Source: Paenirhizobium naphthalenivorans (GTDB taxonomy: Bacteria; Pseudomonadota; Alphaproteobacteria; Rhizobiales; Rhizobiaceae). From it: DNA of 64,000 bases. Position 1 is the stretch's first letter; every line of letters starts with the position of its first letter. The translations under genes were made by a program, and so were the position numbers. Where the stretch lies: contig NZ_BJZP01000007.1 of NCBI RefSeq assembly GCF_007992095.1, forward strand, positions 153,449 to 217,448, written 5' to 3'. The notes beneath the pieces are model-generated. The model saw nothing but the letters and a program-made list of their open reading frames with translations, made no database searches and was not told where the DNA came from. Positions 16,394-24,628 of this stretch are shown here, one piece after another.

Positions 16394-17118
16394 CTGGAAA
16401 ACTGTACGGACTCGGTCTTGGCCCCGGCGATCCAGAACTTATTACTCTGAAGGCTCACCGTATCCTGACCGGCGTGCCCGTCGTCGCCTATCCGGCGCCG
16501 GATACCGGGCCAAGCTTCGCCCGCCAGATTGCGGCCCCCTATCTCGGCGCCCATCAACAGGAAGTGCCAATCGTTGTGCCGATGCGTGTCGAGCGTTTTC
16601 CGGCGCAGGAGATCTACGATCAGGCCGCCGAGACGCTTTCGCGCCATCTCGATGCAGGCCTCGACGTTGCCGTGCTCTGCGAGGGCGATCCCTTCTTCTA
16701 CGGCTCTTTCATGTATCTGTTCGAGCGCCTGTCCGGTCGCTACGAGAGTGAGATCGTGCCCGGTGTCTCGTCCATGATGGCGGCCGCCGCAGCTTTGGGG
16801 CGGCCGCTTGCGGCGCGCAACGACGTGCTTTCGGTCGTACCGGGGCCGCTTGATGACGAGGCCATGCGTGCCCGGATCGACGTCGCCGGCGCTGTCGCCA
16901 TCATCAAGGTTGGCCGCCACTTCGCCCGCGTCCGCGCTCTGATCGAAGCCATGGGCTTGACCGATTGCGCCGGCTATGTGGAACGCGTCAGCTTGGCCGA
17001 ACAGCGGGTCCTACCACTTGCCTCCGTACCGGAGAGCGTCGCCCCTTATTTCTCGATGATCCTGATCTACAAGGGCGGAGAGGGATGGAATGCATCGCTC
17101 GCCGCCGCAACGGAATGA
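16390..17118 (+). CDS. cobI: precorrin-2 C20-methyltransferase CobI
   Basis: 242 residues, a single tetrapyrrole methylase domain. The SAM-binding GLGLGPGDPELITLKA is at residues 7-22, CEGDPFFYGSFMYL near 97, and EIVPGVSSMMAAAA near 120. It makes precorrin-3A. If cobalt is inserted early by CbiX, the substrate could be cobalt-factor II instead (CbiL role); sequence reading does not separate the two. ATG 16390 overlaps the cobL stop. Confidence 0.94.
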   Translation: MTGKLYGLGLGPGDPELITLKAHRILTGVPVVAYPAPDTGPSFARQIAAPYLGAHQQEVPIVVPMRVERFPAQEIYDQAAETLSRHLDAGLDVAVLCEGDPFFYGSFMYLFERLSGRYESEIVPGVSSMMAAAAALGRPLAARNDVLSVVPGPLDDEAMRARIDVAGAVAIIKVGRHFARVRALIEAMGLTDCAGYVERVSLAEQRVLPLASVPESVAPYFSMILIYKGGEGWNASLAAATE

Positions 17119-17122
17119 CCCC

Positions 17123-18952
17123 ATGACTCTTGCTTCACGACCCGCCGTCGTCATCCTCTCGCAGGCGAGCCACGCGCTCGGTCGGAAAATCGCGAATGCC
17201 ATTGACGGCGACCTCCACGGTGCAAGCGCCCGGACCTCGGAGGTCGATTTTGCTTTCGACGAGGCGAAGGCCCATCTGTCGTACCTGTTTTCCACCGGCC
17301 GGCCGATCGTCGCCGTTATGGCCTCCGGCGCACTGATCCGCATTCTCGCGCCACTTCTCACCGACAAGTTCTTCGAACCGGCCGTCGTCGCCGTCTCCGA
17401 CGATGGCGCCTCGGTGGTGCCGCTGCTCGGTGGTCACCGTGGTGGAAACGACCTGGCCCGCAAGATCGCAGCAGTCCTCGACGGTCATGCGGCGGTGACC
17501 ACCGCAGGCGACCTGAGGTTCGGGGTCGCTCTCGACCAGCCGCCGCGGGGTTATGTGCTTGCCAATCCGGAAAACGCCAAAGCCGTCATGGCTGAACTGG
17601 TGGCCGGCGCCTCGGCCCGGTTGATCGGGCAGGCCAGCTGGCTTTCGAACACGCGTATTCCCTTTGCCGCAGACGGCACCGTGACGCTGACCGTCACCGA
17701 TCGCCCAAGAACCGCCGCTCCGCTGGAACTCGTCTATCACCCAAAGACGCTGGTGCTGGGCATGGGCTGCGAACGCCACGCGTCGACAGAGGAGGCGATC
17801 GAGTTGGCACGGACGGCACTGGCCGATAGCGGTTTGGCGCGGGAGAGCCTGAGTTGTGTCGCCTCGATCGATGTCAAGGCGGACGAAACCGCGATCCACG
17901 CGGTGGCCGGCCATTTTGGCGTTCCGGCACGCTTCTTCTCGGCCGCGCGCCTTGAAGAGGAAGCGCCACGGCTGAAGAACCCATCCGACATCGTCTTTGC
18001 CGAAGTTGGCTGCCACGGGGTCGCCGAGGGGGCTGCTCTTGCGGGAGCCAGCCCGTCCGGCGATCTGGTTTTCCCGAAGATCAAGTCGAAGGGCGCGACG
18101 GCGGCTATCGCCTGCGGCCCAGCGCCTGTCGATCCGGACACGGTCGGCCGCGCACGGGGCAAGCTGTTCGTCGTCGGCATCGGTCCCGGTGCCGACCAGT
18201 GGCGCTCGCCGGAGGTCTCGACGATGGTAGCCGCCTCCACCGATCTCGTCGGCTATTCGCTCTATCTCGATCTGTTGGGGACCCTTGCCGACGGCAAGAT
18301 TCGCCATGATTTCGATCTCGGCAAGGAAGAGGCCCGCGTGGTCCACGCCATGGAGCTTGCCGGCGAGGGCAAGTCCGTCGCGCTCGTCTGCTCCGGCGAT
18401 GCCGGCATTTATGCCATGGCAACGCTGGTGTTCGAACTGTTCGACAAGGGTGGCATTTCGGATGCCGCAAGCCGCATTGAGGTGCAGGTCTCTCCGGGCA
18501 TTTCCGCGCTCCAGGCCGCCGCGGCCCGTATCGGTGCTCCGCTCGGCCATGACTTCTGCACGATTTCGCTCTCCGACCTTTTGACCCCCTGGGAGCATAT
18601 CCAGCGGCGGGTGAAGGCAGCGGGCGAGGGCGATTTCGTCATCGCCTTTTACAATCCGGTGTCGATGAAGCGCCGCACCCAGCTCGCCTATGCCCGCGAC
18701 AAGCTATTGGAATACCGTCCAGCCACGACGCCGGTCATCCTAGCCACTAATCTCGGCCGCCTGGGCGAGCATGTCCGCACCGTGCCGCTTGGCGAACTGA
18801 ACGTTGACGACGTCGACATGCTGACGGTCGTCGTCGTCGGTTCGTCGGAAAGCCGCACGGTCGTCACCGGAGATGGCAAAAGCTGGGTCTACACGCCACG
18901 CGGCTACTCCGGAAAATCGGATACGGGGATGAGCAAGGAAGTTTCGCAATGA
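17123..18952 (+). CDS. cobJ: CbiG-CobJ fusion: cobalamin ring-contraction protein
   Basis: 609 residues in two functional parts. Residues 1-135 match the CbiG N-terminal domain (VAVMASGALIRILAPLL), 205-333 the CbiG/CobE C-terminal domain (LVLGMGCERHASTEEA and VGCHGVAEGAAL), and 345-609 the CobJ/CbiH C17-methyltransferase (LFVVGIGPGADQWRSPE, CSGDAGIYAMATLVFE, VIAFYNPVSMKRRTQL). CobJ methylates C17 and contracts the ring; CbiG opens the lactone and releases acetaldehyde in the anaerobic route. Start ATG 17123 lies 4 bases past the cobI stop, and the stop overlaps cobM in ATGA. Fusion of the two activities is visible directly. Confidence 0.93.
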   Translation: MTLASRPAVVILSQASHALGRKIANAIDGDLHGASARTSEVDFAFDEAKAHLSYLFSTGRPIVAVMASGALIRILAPLLTDKFFEPAVVAVSDDGASVVPLLGGHRGGNDLARKIAAVLDGHAAVTTAGDLRFGVALDQPPRGYVLANPENAKAVMAELVAGASARLIGQASWLSNTRIPFAADGTVTLTVTDRPRTAAPLELVYHPKTLVLGMGCERHASTEEAIELARTALADSGLARESLSCVASIDVKADETAIHAVAGHFGVPARFFSAARLEEEAPRLKNPSDIVFAEVGCHGVAEGAALAGASPSGDLVFPKIKSKGATAAIACGPAPVDPDTVGRARGKLFVVGIGPGADQWRSPEVSTMVAASTDLVGYSLYLDLLGTLADGKIRHDFDLGKEEARVVHAMELAGEGKSVALVCSGDAGIYAMATLVFELFDKGGISDAASRIEVQVSPGISALQAAAARIGAPLGHDFCTISLSDLLTPWEHIQRRVKAAGEGDFVIAFYNPVSMKRRTQLAYARDKLLEYRPATTPVILATNLGRLGEHVRTVPLGELNVDDVDMLTVVVVGSSESRTVVTGDGKSWVYTPRGYSGKSDTGMSKEVSQ

Positions 18953-19722
18953 CCGTTTATTTTATCGGCGCCGGCCCCGGCGCTCCCGACCTCATCACCG
19001 TGCGCGGCCTCAGGCTGATCGAGCGTTGCCCGGTCTGCCTCTATGCCGGCTCGCTGGTCCCGGAGGAGATTGTCAAGGCGGCTCCCGAGTCCGCCCTCGT
19101 CAAGGACACCGCCCCCATGCATCTCGACGCGATTGTCGCCGAGATGGAGGCGGCCCATGCCCGTGGCGAGGACGTGGCCCGTGTTCATTCCGGCGACCCG
19201 TCGATCTATGGCGCGATCGCCGAACAGATGCGCCGGCTCGATGCGCTCGGCATCCCCTATGACGTCATTCCCGGCGTGCCGGCGTTTGCCGCGACCGCCG
19301 CCCGCCTCAAGACGGAACTCACGCTGCCGGAGATCGCCCAGACGATCATCATCACACGGACCGAAATGAAGGCGTCATTAATGCCGGAGTTCGAGACTCT
19401 GGAAATCCTTGGCAAATCCCGGGCAACACTCGCAATCCATCTGTCGATCCGTAACCTGCCGCATATCCGTGAGGTGCTGACTCCCTATTACGGCGAGGAC
19501 TGCCCGGTCGTGGTGGCATACCGTTCAACCTGGCCGGATGAGCTTTTCATTCGTACGACGCTGAAAGACATGCAGGCGGCGGTTCGCGAGGCGAAAATTA
19601 CCCGCACGGCACTGATCATGGTCGGCAAGGTGTTTGGTCATGTCGAATTCCGCGACAGCGACCTCTACAATTCCGGTTTCTCCCATGTGCTGCGCAATGT
19701 GGGCAAGAAGAAGAAGAGCTGA
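18949..19722 (+). CDS. cobM: precorrin-4 C11-methyltransferase CobM
   Basis: 257 residues. VYFIGAGPGAPDLITVRG at the start, VHSGDPSIYGAIAEQM near 80 and VIPGVPAFAATAARL mark a C11-specific tetrapyrrole methylase (CobM/CbiF). It methylates C11 after ring contraction. The tail is lysine-rich (NVGKKKKS). ATG 18949 overlaps the cobJ stop. Last gene of the cbiX operon; an imperfect hairpin TGACACGC/GCGCGTCA straddles the stop and may terminate transcription. Confidence 0.95.
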   Translation: MTVYFIGAGPGAPDLITVRGLRLIERCPVCLYAGSLVPEEIVKAAPESALVKDTAPMHLDAIVAEMEAAHARGEDVARVHSGDPSIYGAIAEQMRRLDALGIPYDVIPGVPAFAATAARLKTELTLPEIAQTIIITRTEMKASLMPEFETLEILGKSRATLAIHLSIRNLPHIREVLTPYYGEDCPVVVAYRSTWPDELFIRTTLKDMQAAVREAKITRTALIMVGKVFGHVEFRDSDLYNSGFSHVLRNVGKKKKS

Positions 19723-19748
19723 CACGCGTTGAGCGCGTCATTCGGGCG

Positions 19749-19776
19749 TTGACTTGGTGAGGTAGGCCTCTATCGT
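19749..19776 (+). promoter_or_regulatory. candidate promoter with leaderless geometry
   Basis: TTGACT at 19749-19754 and TATCGT at 19771-19776 are spaced 16 bases. A start about 7 bases further falls on or next to the ATG at 19783, so a leaderless or very short leader is possible. A short AGGG does precede the ATG, so this is weak evidence. Confidence 0.3.
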
Positions 19777-19782
19777 CAGGGC

Positions 19783-20250
19783 ATGTACGTCCTGAAACAC
19801 GGAATCAAGAAAGACCCTGTGAGGCGGTGGGGTCTGCCGGACCGGATCTTCTTCGGCTATGGTGCCTGTCACATTCTCGCCGGTGTCTATCTCGAGCGTC
19901 CGCCTCTCAAAGGATTTCTCGCCGAGCGCATCGTCCCTGCGGAGGGATTTGCGGGCGCGCACATCTATGTGACAGACGGTGTGGTGGCTTTCGACTTCCA
20001 CGGCTATTCGCTGCGGGATAGGCTTCTGGCGCACCATCGAAAGGGCTGGTCGGCGGACAAGCCAGGATGGAGCGCGGTGATCGAAACGGTGGATTTCGAC
20101 ATGCTGGGTACCGTCCAGTTGAACGCGCGCAAGATGTTGGGGCCGGATCAATACCTGGATGATCCGCGTCCCCGTGCTCTCACGTTTATCGAGCGGCGAA
20201 ACCACGCGCGTGATGCGGAACGGGCGCGAAGAGCGGCAGGCACATCATGA
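19783..20250 (+). CDS. conserved hypothetical protein
   Basis: 155 residues, soluble, no signal peptide. Recognisable blocks are MYVLKHGIKKDPVRRWGLP, FFGYGACHILAGVYL and AHIYVTDGVVAFDFHGYS; I recall similar proteins in rhizobia without an assigned role. No catalytic motif is identified. An open frame also exists on the opposite strand (19738-20205), but the plus frame has the better start context and ends just 15 bases before the next gene. It sits between cob operons but is not a known cob gene. Confidence 0.65.
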   Translation: MYVLKHGIKKDPVRRWGLPDRIFFGYGACHILAGVYLERPPLKGFLAERIVPAEGFAGAHIYVTDGVVAFDFHGYSLRDRLLAHHRKGWSADKPGWSAVIETVDFDMLGTVQLNARKMLGPDQYLDDPRPRALTFIERRNHARDAERARRAAGTS

Positions 20251-20265
20251 GAAGAAGGAAACTAG

Positions 20266-20721
20266 ATGTCGCAAGAGGATAGGATCATCGAGGGTGGCTG
20301 CCGCTGCGAACAGGTGCGTCTGAAGGTGAAGGGCAGGCCGGTAATGACCTTCGCCTGCCACTGCACCGGTTGCCAGAAAATGACCGCGAGCGCCTTTTCG
20401 CTGAGTTCGCTCTACCCGGAACAGAGTCTCGAGGTTTTCGGTCTCGAACCGGTCATCGGCGGGCTGCACGGGGAGTTGCGCCACTTCTGCTGTCCCTATT
20501 GCATGAGCTGGATCTTCACCCGTTTCGACGGCCTGGGACCCTTCGTCAATGTGCGTGCGACGATGCTCGGCGGCAGCCGCGATTTCCGCCCGTTCATCGA
20601 GACCTGCACCAGTGAAAAACTGCCCTGGGCACAAACACCGGCGCGGCACAGCTATCCGCATTTTCCGCCGATGGAAGCCTTCCCGGCCCTGATGGCCGAA
20701 TTCGCCGCCTCCGATTTCTGA
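20266..20721 (+). CDS. GFA-family zinc protein
   Basis: 151 residues. It has the zinc-binding pattern of the GFA (glutathione-dependent formaldehyde-activating, CENP-V-like) fold: GGCRCEQVRLKV near 11, FACHCTGCQKMTAS near 29 and FCCPYCMSW near 78. Members have been linked to glutathione adducts of formaldehyde, but most have no proven substrate, so the function is only a family label. AAGGAA lies 5 bases before ATG 20266. Probably read with the preceding small gene. Confidence 0.85.
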   Translation: MSQEDRIIEGGCRCEQVRLKVKGRPVMTFACHCTGCQKMTASAFSLSSLYPEQSLEVFGLEPVIGGLHGELRHFCCPYCMSWIFTRFDGLGPFVNVRATMLGGSRDFRPFIETCTSEKLPWAQTPARHSYPHFPPMEAFPALMAEFAASDF

Positions 20722-20795
20722 CGGCTTGGCCATCCGGCTGCAGTTGCGATAAGACATGTGCTTAATTCCTGTTCCAACAGCATTTCGGCGGTTTC

Positions 20796-21758
20796 ATGCA
20801 CAAGGTCATTTTCGATACGGATCCGGGCGTCGACGACGCCATGGCGTTGCTTTTCCTTCATCATCACCGCGAGATCGATCTTCTCGGCATCACGACCGTC
20901 TTCGGCAATGCGACGATCGAGACGACGACGCGCAACGCGCTCTTCCTCAAGCGCGAATGGAAGATCGATGCGCCGGTCGCGCGCGGCGCCGGCGAGACCT
21001 TCATTCCCCATCGCGTCAGCCACGAACCGCCGAAGTTCATCCATGGTGACGACGGTCTCGGCAATATCGGCGTGCCGGAGATAATCGACATTCCCGTCGA
21101 TCCACGCTCGGCCCACCGTTTCATTGTCGAGACGGTCCGCGCCAATCCGGGTGAGGTGACCCTGGTTGCCGTCGGCCGCATGACCAATCTCGCCAACGCG
21201 CTGAAGGAAGACCCGGGCATCACCGAACTGGTCAAGGAAGTTGTCGTGATGGGCGGCGCCTTCGACGTCAACGGCAATGTGACGCCGGCGGCCGAGGCCA
21301 ATATCCACGGTGATCCGGAAGCCGCCGATATGGTCTTTACCGCGAACTGGCCGGTGGTGATCGTCGGCCTCGACGTGACGACCCAGACGGTGATGACCCG
21401 TCGGCAGCTCGCCGACATCCGTGACGCCGCGGGCAGCAGCCGGGCCCGGTTGCTCTTCGATCTGTCGCAGTTCTACATCAAGTTCTATGAGAGCCGGGTG
21501 CCGGACGGCATGGTGGTGCACGACAGCTGCGCCTGCGTCTATGTTGTTGCCCCTCATTTGTTCACGACGCGTTCCGGCTCGGTGCGTGTTGTCTGCGGCG
21601 GCATTGCCGACGGCCAGACGATCCAGAAGCCGGACTATATTGGCTTCGGCCCGAGTGCCTGGGACCATCTGCCGAGCCAGAGGATCTGCACCGGCATTGA
21701 TGCCAATGGTGTGCTGAAGCTGATCCATGACACGATCGCATCGGTCGCGGAGGACTGA
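20796..21758 (+). CDS. inosine-uridine-preferring nucleoside hydrolase
   Basis: 320 residues. FDTDPGVDDAMALLFL at residues 6-21 supplies the aspartates that hold Ca2+ in the IUNH fold. VVVMGGAFDVNGNVTPAAEANIHGDPEAA and a C-terminal PDGMVVHDSCA complete the family pattern. It cleaves the N-glycosidic bond of ribonucleosides; specificity is not readable. The gene converges on cobK with 88 bases between them. No tie to B12 is evident, although base and ribose salvage are general functions. Confidence 0.92.
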   Translation: MHKVIFDTDPGVDDAMALLFLHHHREIDLLGITTVFGNATIETTTRNALFLKREWKIDAPVARGAGETFIPHRVSHEPPKFIHGDDGLGNIGVPEIIDIPVDPRSAHRFIVETVRANPGEVTLVAVGRMTNLANALKEDPGITELVKEVVVMGGAFDVNGNVTPAAEANIHGDPEAADMVFTANWPVVIVGLDVTTQTVMTRRQLADIRDAAGSSRARLLFDLSQFYIKFYESRVPDGMVVHDSCACVYVVAPHLFTTRSGSVRVVCGGIADGQTIQKPDYIGFGPSAWDHLPSQRICTGIDANGVLKLIHDTIASVAED

Positions 21759-21846
21759 GGAGGCAGGCAAACGGCGCGAACTGATGAGCAAGCCGTGGCA
21801 TTGTGGGGCACGGTGACGGGCTTGAGGACACAGGCCGGTTTGCCCT

Positions 21847-22572
21847 CTAACTACGGCCCTTTTCGAGCGTTGGGGATGTGGGTTCAATGCGGCGCGAGAG
21901 GATCACTACGGGCAGTCGTAACTGTCTGGCGGCCTCGATCTTGCCATAGCCGGCGGCCCCACCAGAATTGCGGCAGACGACGTGGGTGATGCCGTGGGCG
22001 GAAAAGAGATCTGCCTCGCGGGTCGCATCGGCCGAAGGCCTGCCGAGGATCAGCGTGTAATCGGTAAAGGCGAGGGGCGTTTGCGGCGCGTCGACCATGC
22101 GGATGACAAATCTGCAGTCGCTGCGGGCCACAAATGCGTCGAGGTATTGCCGGCCAAGCGCCAGGAACACGGTCGCACCGGCCGGCAAAGCGCGGGCCGC
22201 CTCATCGAGCGACGTTACCTCGTGCCAGTGATCGCCGGGCTGCCGCTCCCATCCGGGACGGACCAGATGCTCAAGCGCAATTCCCGCTTGGGCCGCTGCC
22301 TTGATCGCGTTTTGCGAGATGCGATGGGCAAAGGGATGGGTGGCATCGACCAGCCGCGTCACGCCATTCTCCAGCATGAAGGCGGCCAAGCCTTCCGCGC
22401 CCCCGAATCCTCCGATGCGCACCTCTCCGGGTGGCAGCACCGGATCCTGCGTGCGCCCGGCCAGCGAGGTGATAACGCGCAGGTCGCCGCGTTCGACCAG
22501 TCGCTCGGCCAGGTGAAAGGCCTCGGCGGTGCCTCCAAGAATCAGCACGGTTTCCGGCGGCTCAGATGGCAT
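21847..22572 (-). CDS. cobK: precorrin-6A reductase CobK
   Basis: 241 residues. The NADPH-binding LILGGTAEAFHLAERL near residue 9, DATHPFAHRISQNA near 80 and VCRNSGGAAGYGKIEAAR near the end are CobK/CbiJ signatures. It reduces the C18-C19 double bond of precorrin-6A. ATG 22572 overlaps the end of cbiD by 11 bases, so cbiD and cobK form a minus-strand operon set apart from the plus-strand cob genes. A TTG two codons upstream (22578) is an alternative start. Confidence 0.93.
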   Translation of the reverse strand: MPSEPPETVLILGGTAEAFHLAERLVERGDLRVITSLAGRTQDPVLPPGEVRIGGFGGAEGLAAFMLENGVTRLVDATHPFAHRISQNAIKAAAQAGIALEHLVRPGWERQPGDHWHEVTSLDEAARALPAGATVFLALGRQYLDAFVARSDCRFVIRMVDAPQTPLAFTDYTLILGRPSADATREADLFSAHGITHVVCRNSGGAAGYGKIEAARQLRLPVVILSRRIEPTSPTLEKGRS

Positions 22573-23692
22573 GAGCAATGATTTTCCCTTGCCGGTCGGT
22601 GACGATCACATCGACCGAAACCTCTGCGCCCCTTAGAGTATCGATCGCCGTCCTGCGTGCCCGCGTGGCAACGGCGGAAGCGATGTCGATTGAATTTTCA
22701 TGCGATAATTCAAGGAGTTCCAAAGCCGTGTTCGCGTTAAGCATCCGTTCCTTGGCGTCAGGGGGGAGCGTAGGGCCGTCGATCAGCGAGACGAGGAAGG
22801 CATTGTCCACTTGGCTGCGCGAGGAATGCAGGTCAAGCGCACCCTGCGCCAGCTTTGCCATCTTGGCAAAGCCTCCGGCAAGGGTGAGACGCGGCACGGG
22901 GTGAACGCGCAGATATTTGAGCAGGCCGCCGGCGAAATCGCCCATGTCGAGCAAGGCACCATCAGCAAGGTTGTGAAAGACCTGCGCTGCCTTCTCCGAG
23001 GTCGATCCTGTGGCGCCGAGGACATGCGGTGTGCCTTCGGCGCGGGCAACGTCGATTCCGCGATGGATCGAATGGATCCAGGCGGCGCAGGAGAACGGAT
23101 GCACGATCCCGGTCGTGCCGAGCACGGACAGGCCGCCGATGATGCCGAGACGCGGGTTCCAGGTCTTCTCGGCGATCTCCGCTCCGCCGGGGATGGAAAT
23201 GCAGATCTCGACATCGGCCGGCAGACCGTGGGCGGCGCACAGTTCTTCGGCAACCGCCGTCATCATCGAGCGCGGCACGGGATTGATCGCCGGCTCGCCG
23301 ACGCCGATCGGCAGGCCTGGCCTGGTCACCGTGCCGACACCGTCGCCGGCAGCAAAGTGGATACCGCTTCCCGGCGGCAGTGGGCGCACCGAGGCGACTA
23401 CGGTTGCCCCATGGGTCACATCCGGATCATCGCCGGCGTCCTTGACGATGCCGGCTGTCGCATAGCCGTCGCCGAGCGTTTCGAAGGAAAGGGCGAAGGC
23501 CGGTTCCTCGCCGCGCGGCAGCCGGATGCTGACCGGGTCGGGAAACGCGCCGGTGATCAGGGCCGTCAGCGCCGCCTTGGTCGCTGCCGTCGCGCAGGCA
23601 CCCGTCGTCCAGCCAGTGCGAAGGTGGCTGTCGGGCTTGTCGACGCGATCGGTTTCGCCCGACGGCAGAGCGGATGTGGCGGCTTTTTTCAT
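22562..23692 (-). CDS. cbiD: cobalt-precorrin-5B C1-methyltransferase CbiD
   Basis: 376 residues. LRTGWTTGACATAATKAAL near residue 24, VGTVTRPGLPIGVGEPAINP near 115 and FAKMAKLAQGALDLHSSRSQ mark CbiD. In the anaerobic pathway CbiD methylates C1 after acetaldehyde release. Aerobic producers normally use CobF for this step, and no cobF is present here; CbiD probably fills it. ATG 23692 was chosen because the preceding open stretch is opposite cobA and does not resemble the family. Divergent from cobA, 87 bases apart. Confidence 0.92.
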   Translation of the reverse strand: MKKAATSALPSGETDRVDKPDSHLRTGWTTGACATAATKAALTALITGAFPDPVSIRLPRGEEPAFALSFETLGDGYATAGIVKDAGDDPDVTHGATVVASVRPLPPGSGIHFAAGDGVGTVTRPGLPIGVGEPAINPVPRSMMTAVAEELCAAHGLPADVEICISIPGGAEIAEKTWNPRLGIIGGLSVLGTTGIVHPFSCAAWIHSIHRGIDVARAEGTPHVLGATGSTSEKAAQVFHNLADGALLDMGDFAGGLLKYLRVHPVPRLTLAGGFAKMAKLAQGALDLHSSRSQVDNAFLVSLIDGPTLPPDAKERMLNANTALELLELSHENSIDIASAVATRARRTAIDTLRGAEVSVDVIVTDRQGKIIAHAI

Positions 23693-23779
23693 GCTGATCT
23701 TTATAGGCGAGGCGAGGGCTATCCGGAAGCGCCACGCGCGCCCTCGGTGATTGCAATTTCGCCAAGCGGGGCCTAGAGC

Positions 23780-24628
23780 ATGTTCATGCGTTTCGATCCA
23801 TTCTCCAAGCTTCCATCGATCCAGCCCGGCCATGTCTGGCTGGCTGGCGCCGGACCGGGTGATCCCGGCCTTCTGACGCTTTTGGCCGCCAAGGCCTTGT
23901 CCGAGGCCGATGTGATCGTGCACGACGCCCTGGTCAACGAAGAGTGCCTGAAGCTCGCCCGCCCGGGCGCACGGATGGAATATGCCGGAAAGCGCGGCGG
24001 CAAGCCGTCGGCCAAGCAACGCGATATCTCGCTGCGCCTTGTCGAACTTGCCAAGGCGGGACACCGGGTGCTGCGCCTCAAGGGTGGCGATCCCTTCGTT
24101 TTCGGCCGTGGCGGTGAGGAGGCGCTGACTCTGATCGATCACGGCGTTCCCTTCCGCATCGTGCCCGGTATTACCGCCGGCATCGGCGGCCTGGCCTATG
24201 CCGGTATTCCGGTCACGCACCGCGAGATCAACCATGCAGTCACCTTCCTGACTGGGCACGACAGCTCCGGCGTCGTGCCCGACCGGATCGACTGGGACGC
24301 GATCGGTCGCGGCTCACCCGTGATCGTGATGTATATGGCGATGAAACACATCGCCACGATCAGCGCAAACCTGATTGCCGCCGGACGCTCGCCCGCCGAG
24401 CCCGTCGCCTTCGTTTGCGATGCGGCGACCGCCTCGCAGTCGGTATTGGAGACGACGCTTGGCCGGGCTGAAGCGGATGTAGCGGCCTCCGGGCTTCAAC
24501 CACCGGCGATCGTCGTGGTCGGCGAGGTGGTGCGGTTGCGGCCGTCTCTCGACTGGCTGGGCGCGCTCTCCGGCCGCGTGCTTGCGCCCGATCCCTTCGC
24601 CGCGCGGAGCGAGAAGGACAGGGCATGA
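23780..24628 (+). CDS. cobA: uroporphyrinogen-III C-methyltransferase CobA
   Basis: 282 residues. VWLAGAGPGDPGLLTLLAAK near 19, LRLKGGDPFVFGRGGEEA near 95 and VPGITAGIGGLAYAGIPVTHR identify SUMT. It adds methyl groups at C2 and C7 to make precorrin-2, the branch from haem toward cobalamin and sirohaem. No fused CysG oxidase/ferrochelatase part is present. ATG 23780 is used. The stop overlaps cobB in ATGA, starting a cobA-B-C-D chain. Confidence 0.95.
   Translation: MFMRFDPFSKLPSIQPGHVWLAGAGPGDPGLLTLLAAKALSEADVIVHDALVNEECLKLARPGARMEYAGKRGGKPSAKQRDISLRLVELAKAGHRVLRLKGGDPFVFGRGGEEALTLIDHGVPFRIVPGITAGIGGLAYAGIPVTHREINHAVTFLTGHDSSGVVPDRIDWDAIGRGSPVIVMYMAMKHIATISANLIAAGRSPAEPVAFVCDAATASQSVLETTLGRAEADVAASGLQPPAIVVVGEVVRLRPSLDWLGALSGRVLAPDPFAARSEKDRA

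Noticed and set aside
17135..18598. A 487-codon open frame opposite cobJ
   Set aside because: The plus strand encodes an unmistakable CbiG-CobJ fusion; the minus frame is composition-driven.
19738..20205. A minus-strand frame overlapping the hypothetical gene at 19783
   Set aside because: The plus frame has a better start and blocks that look conserved; the minus one does not.
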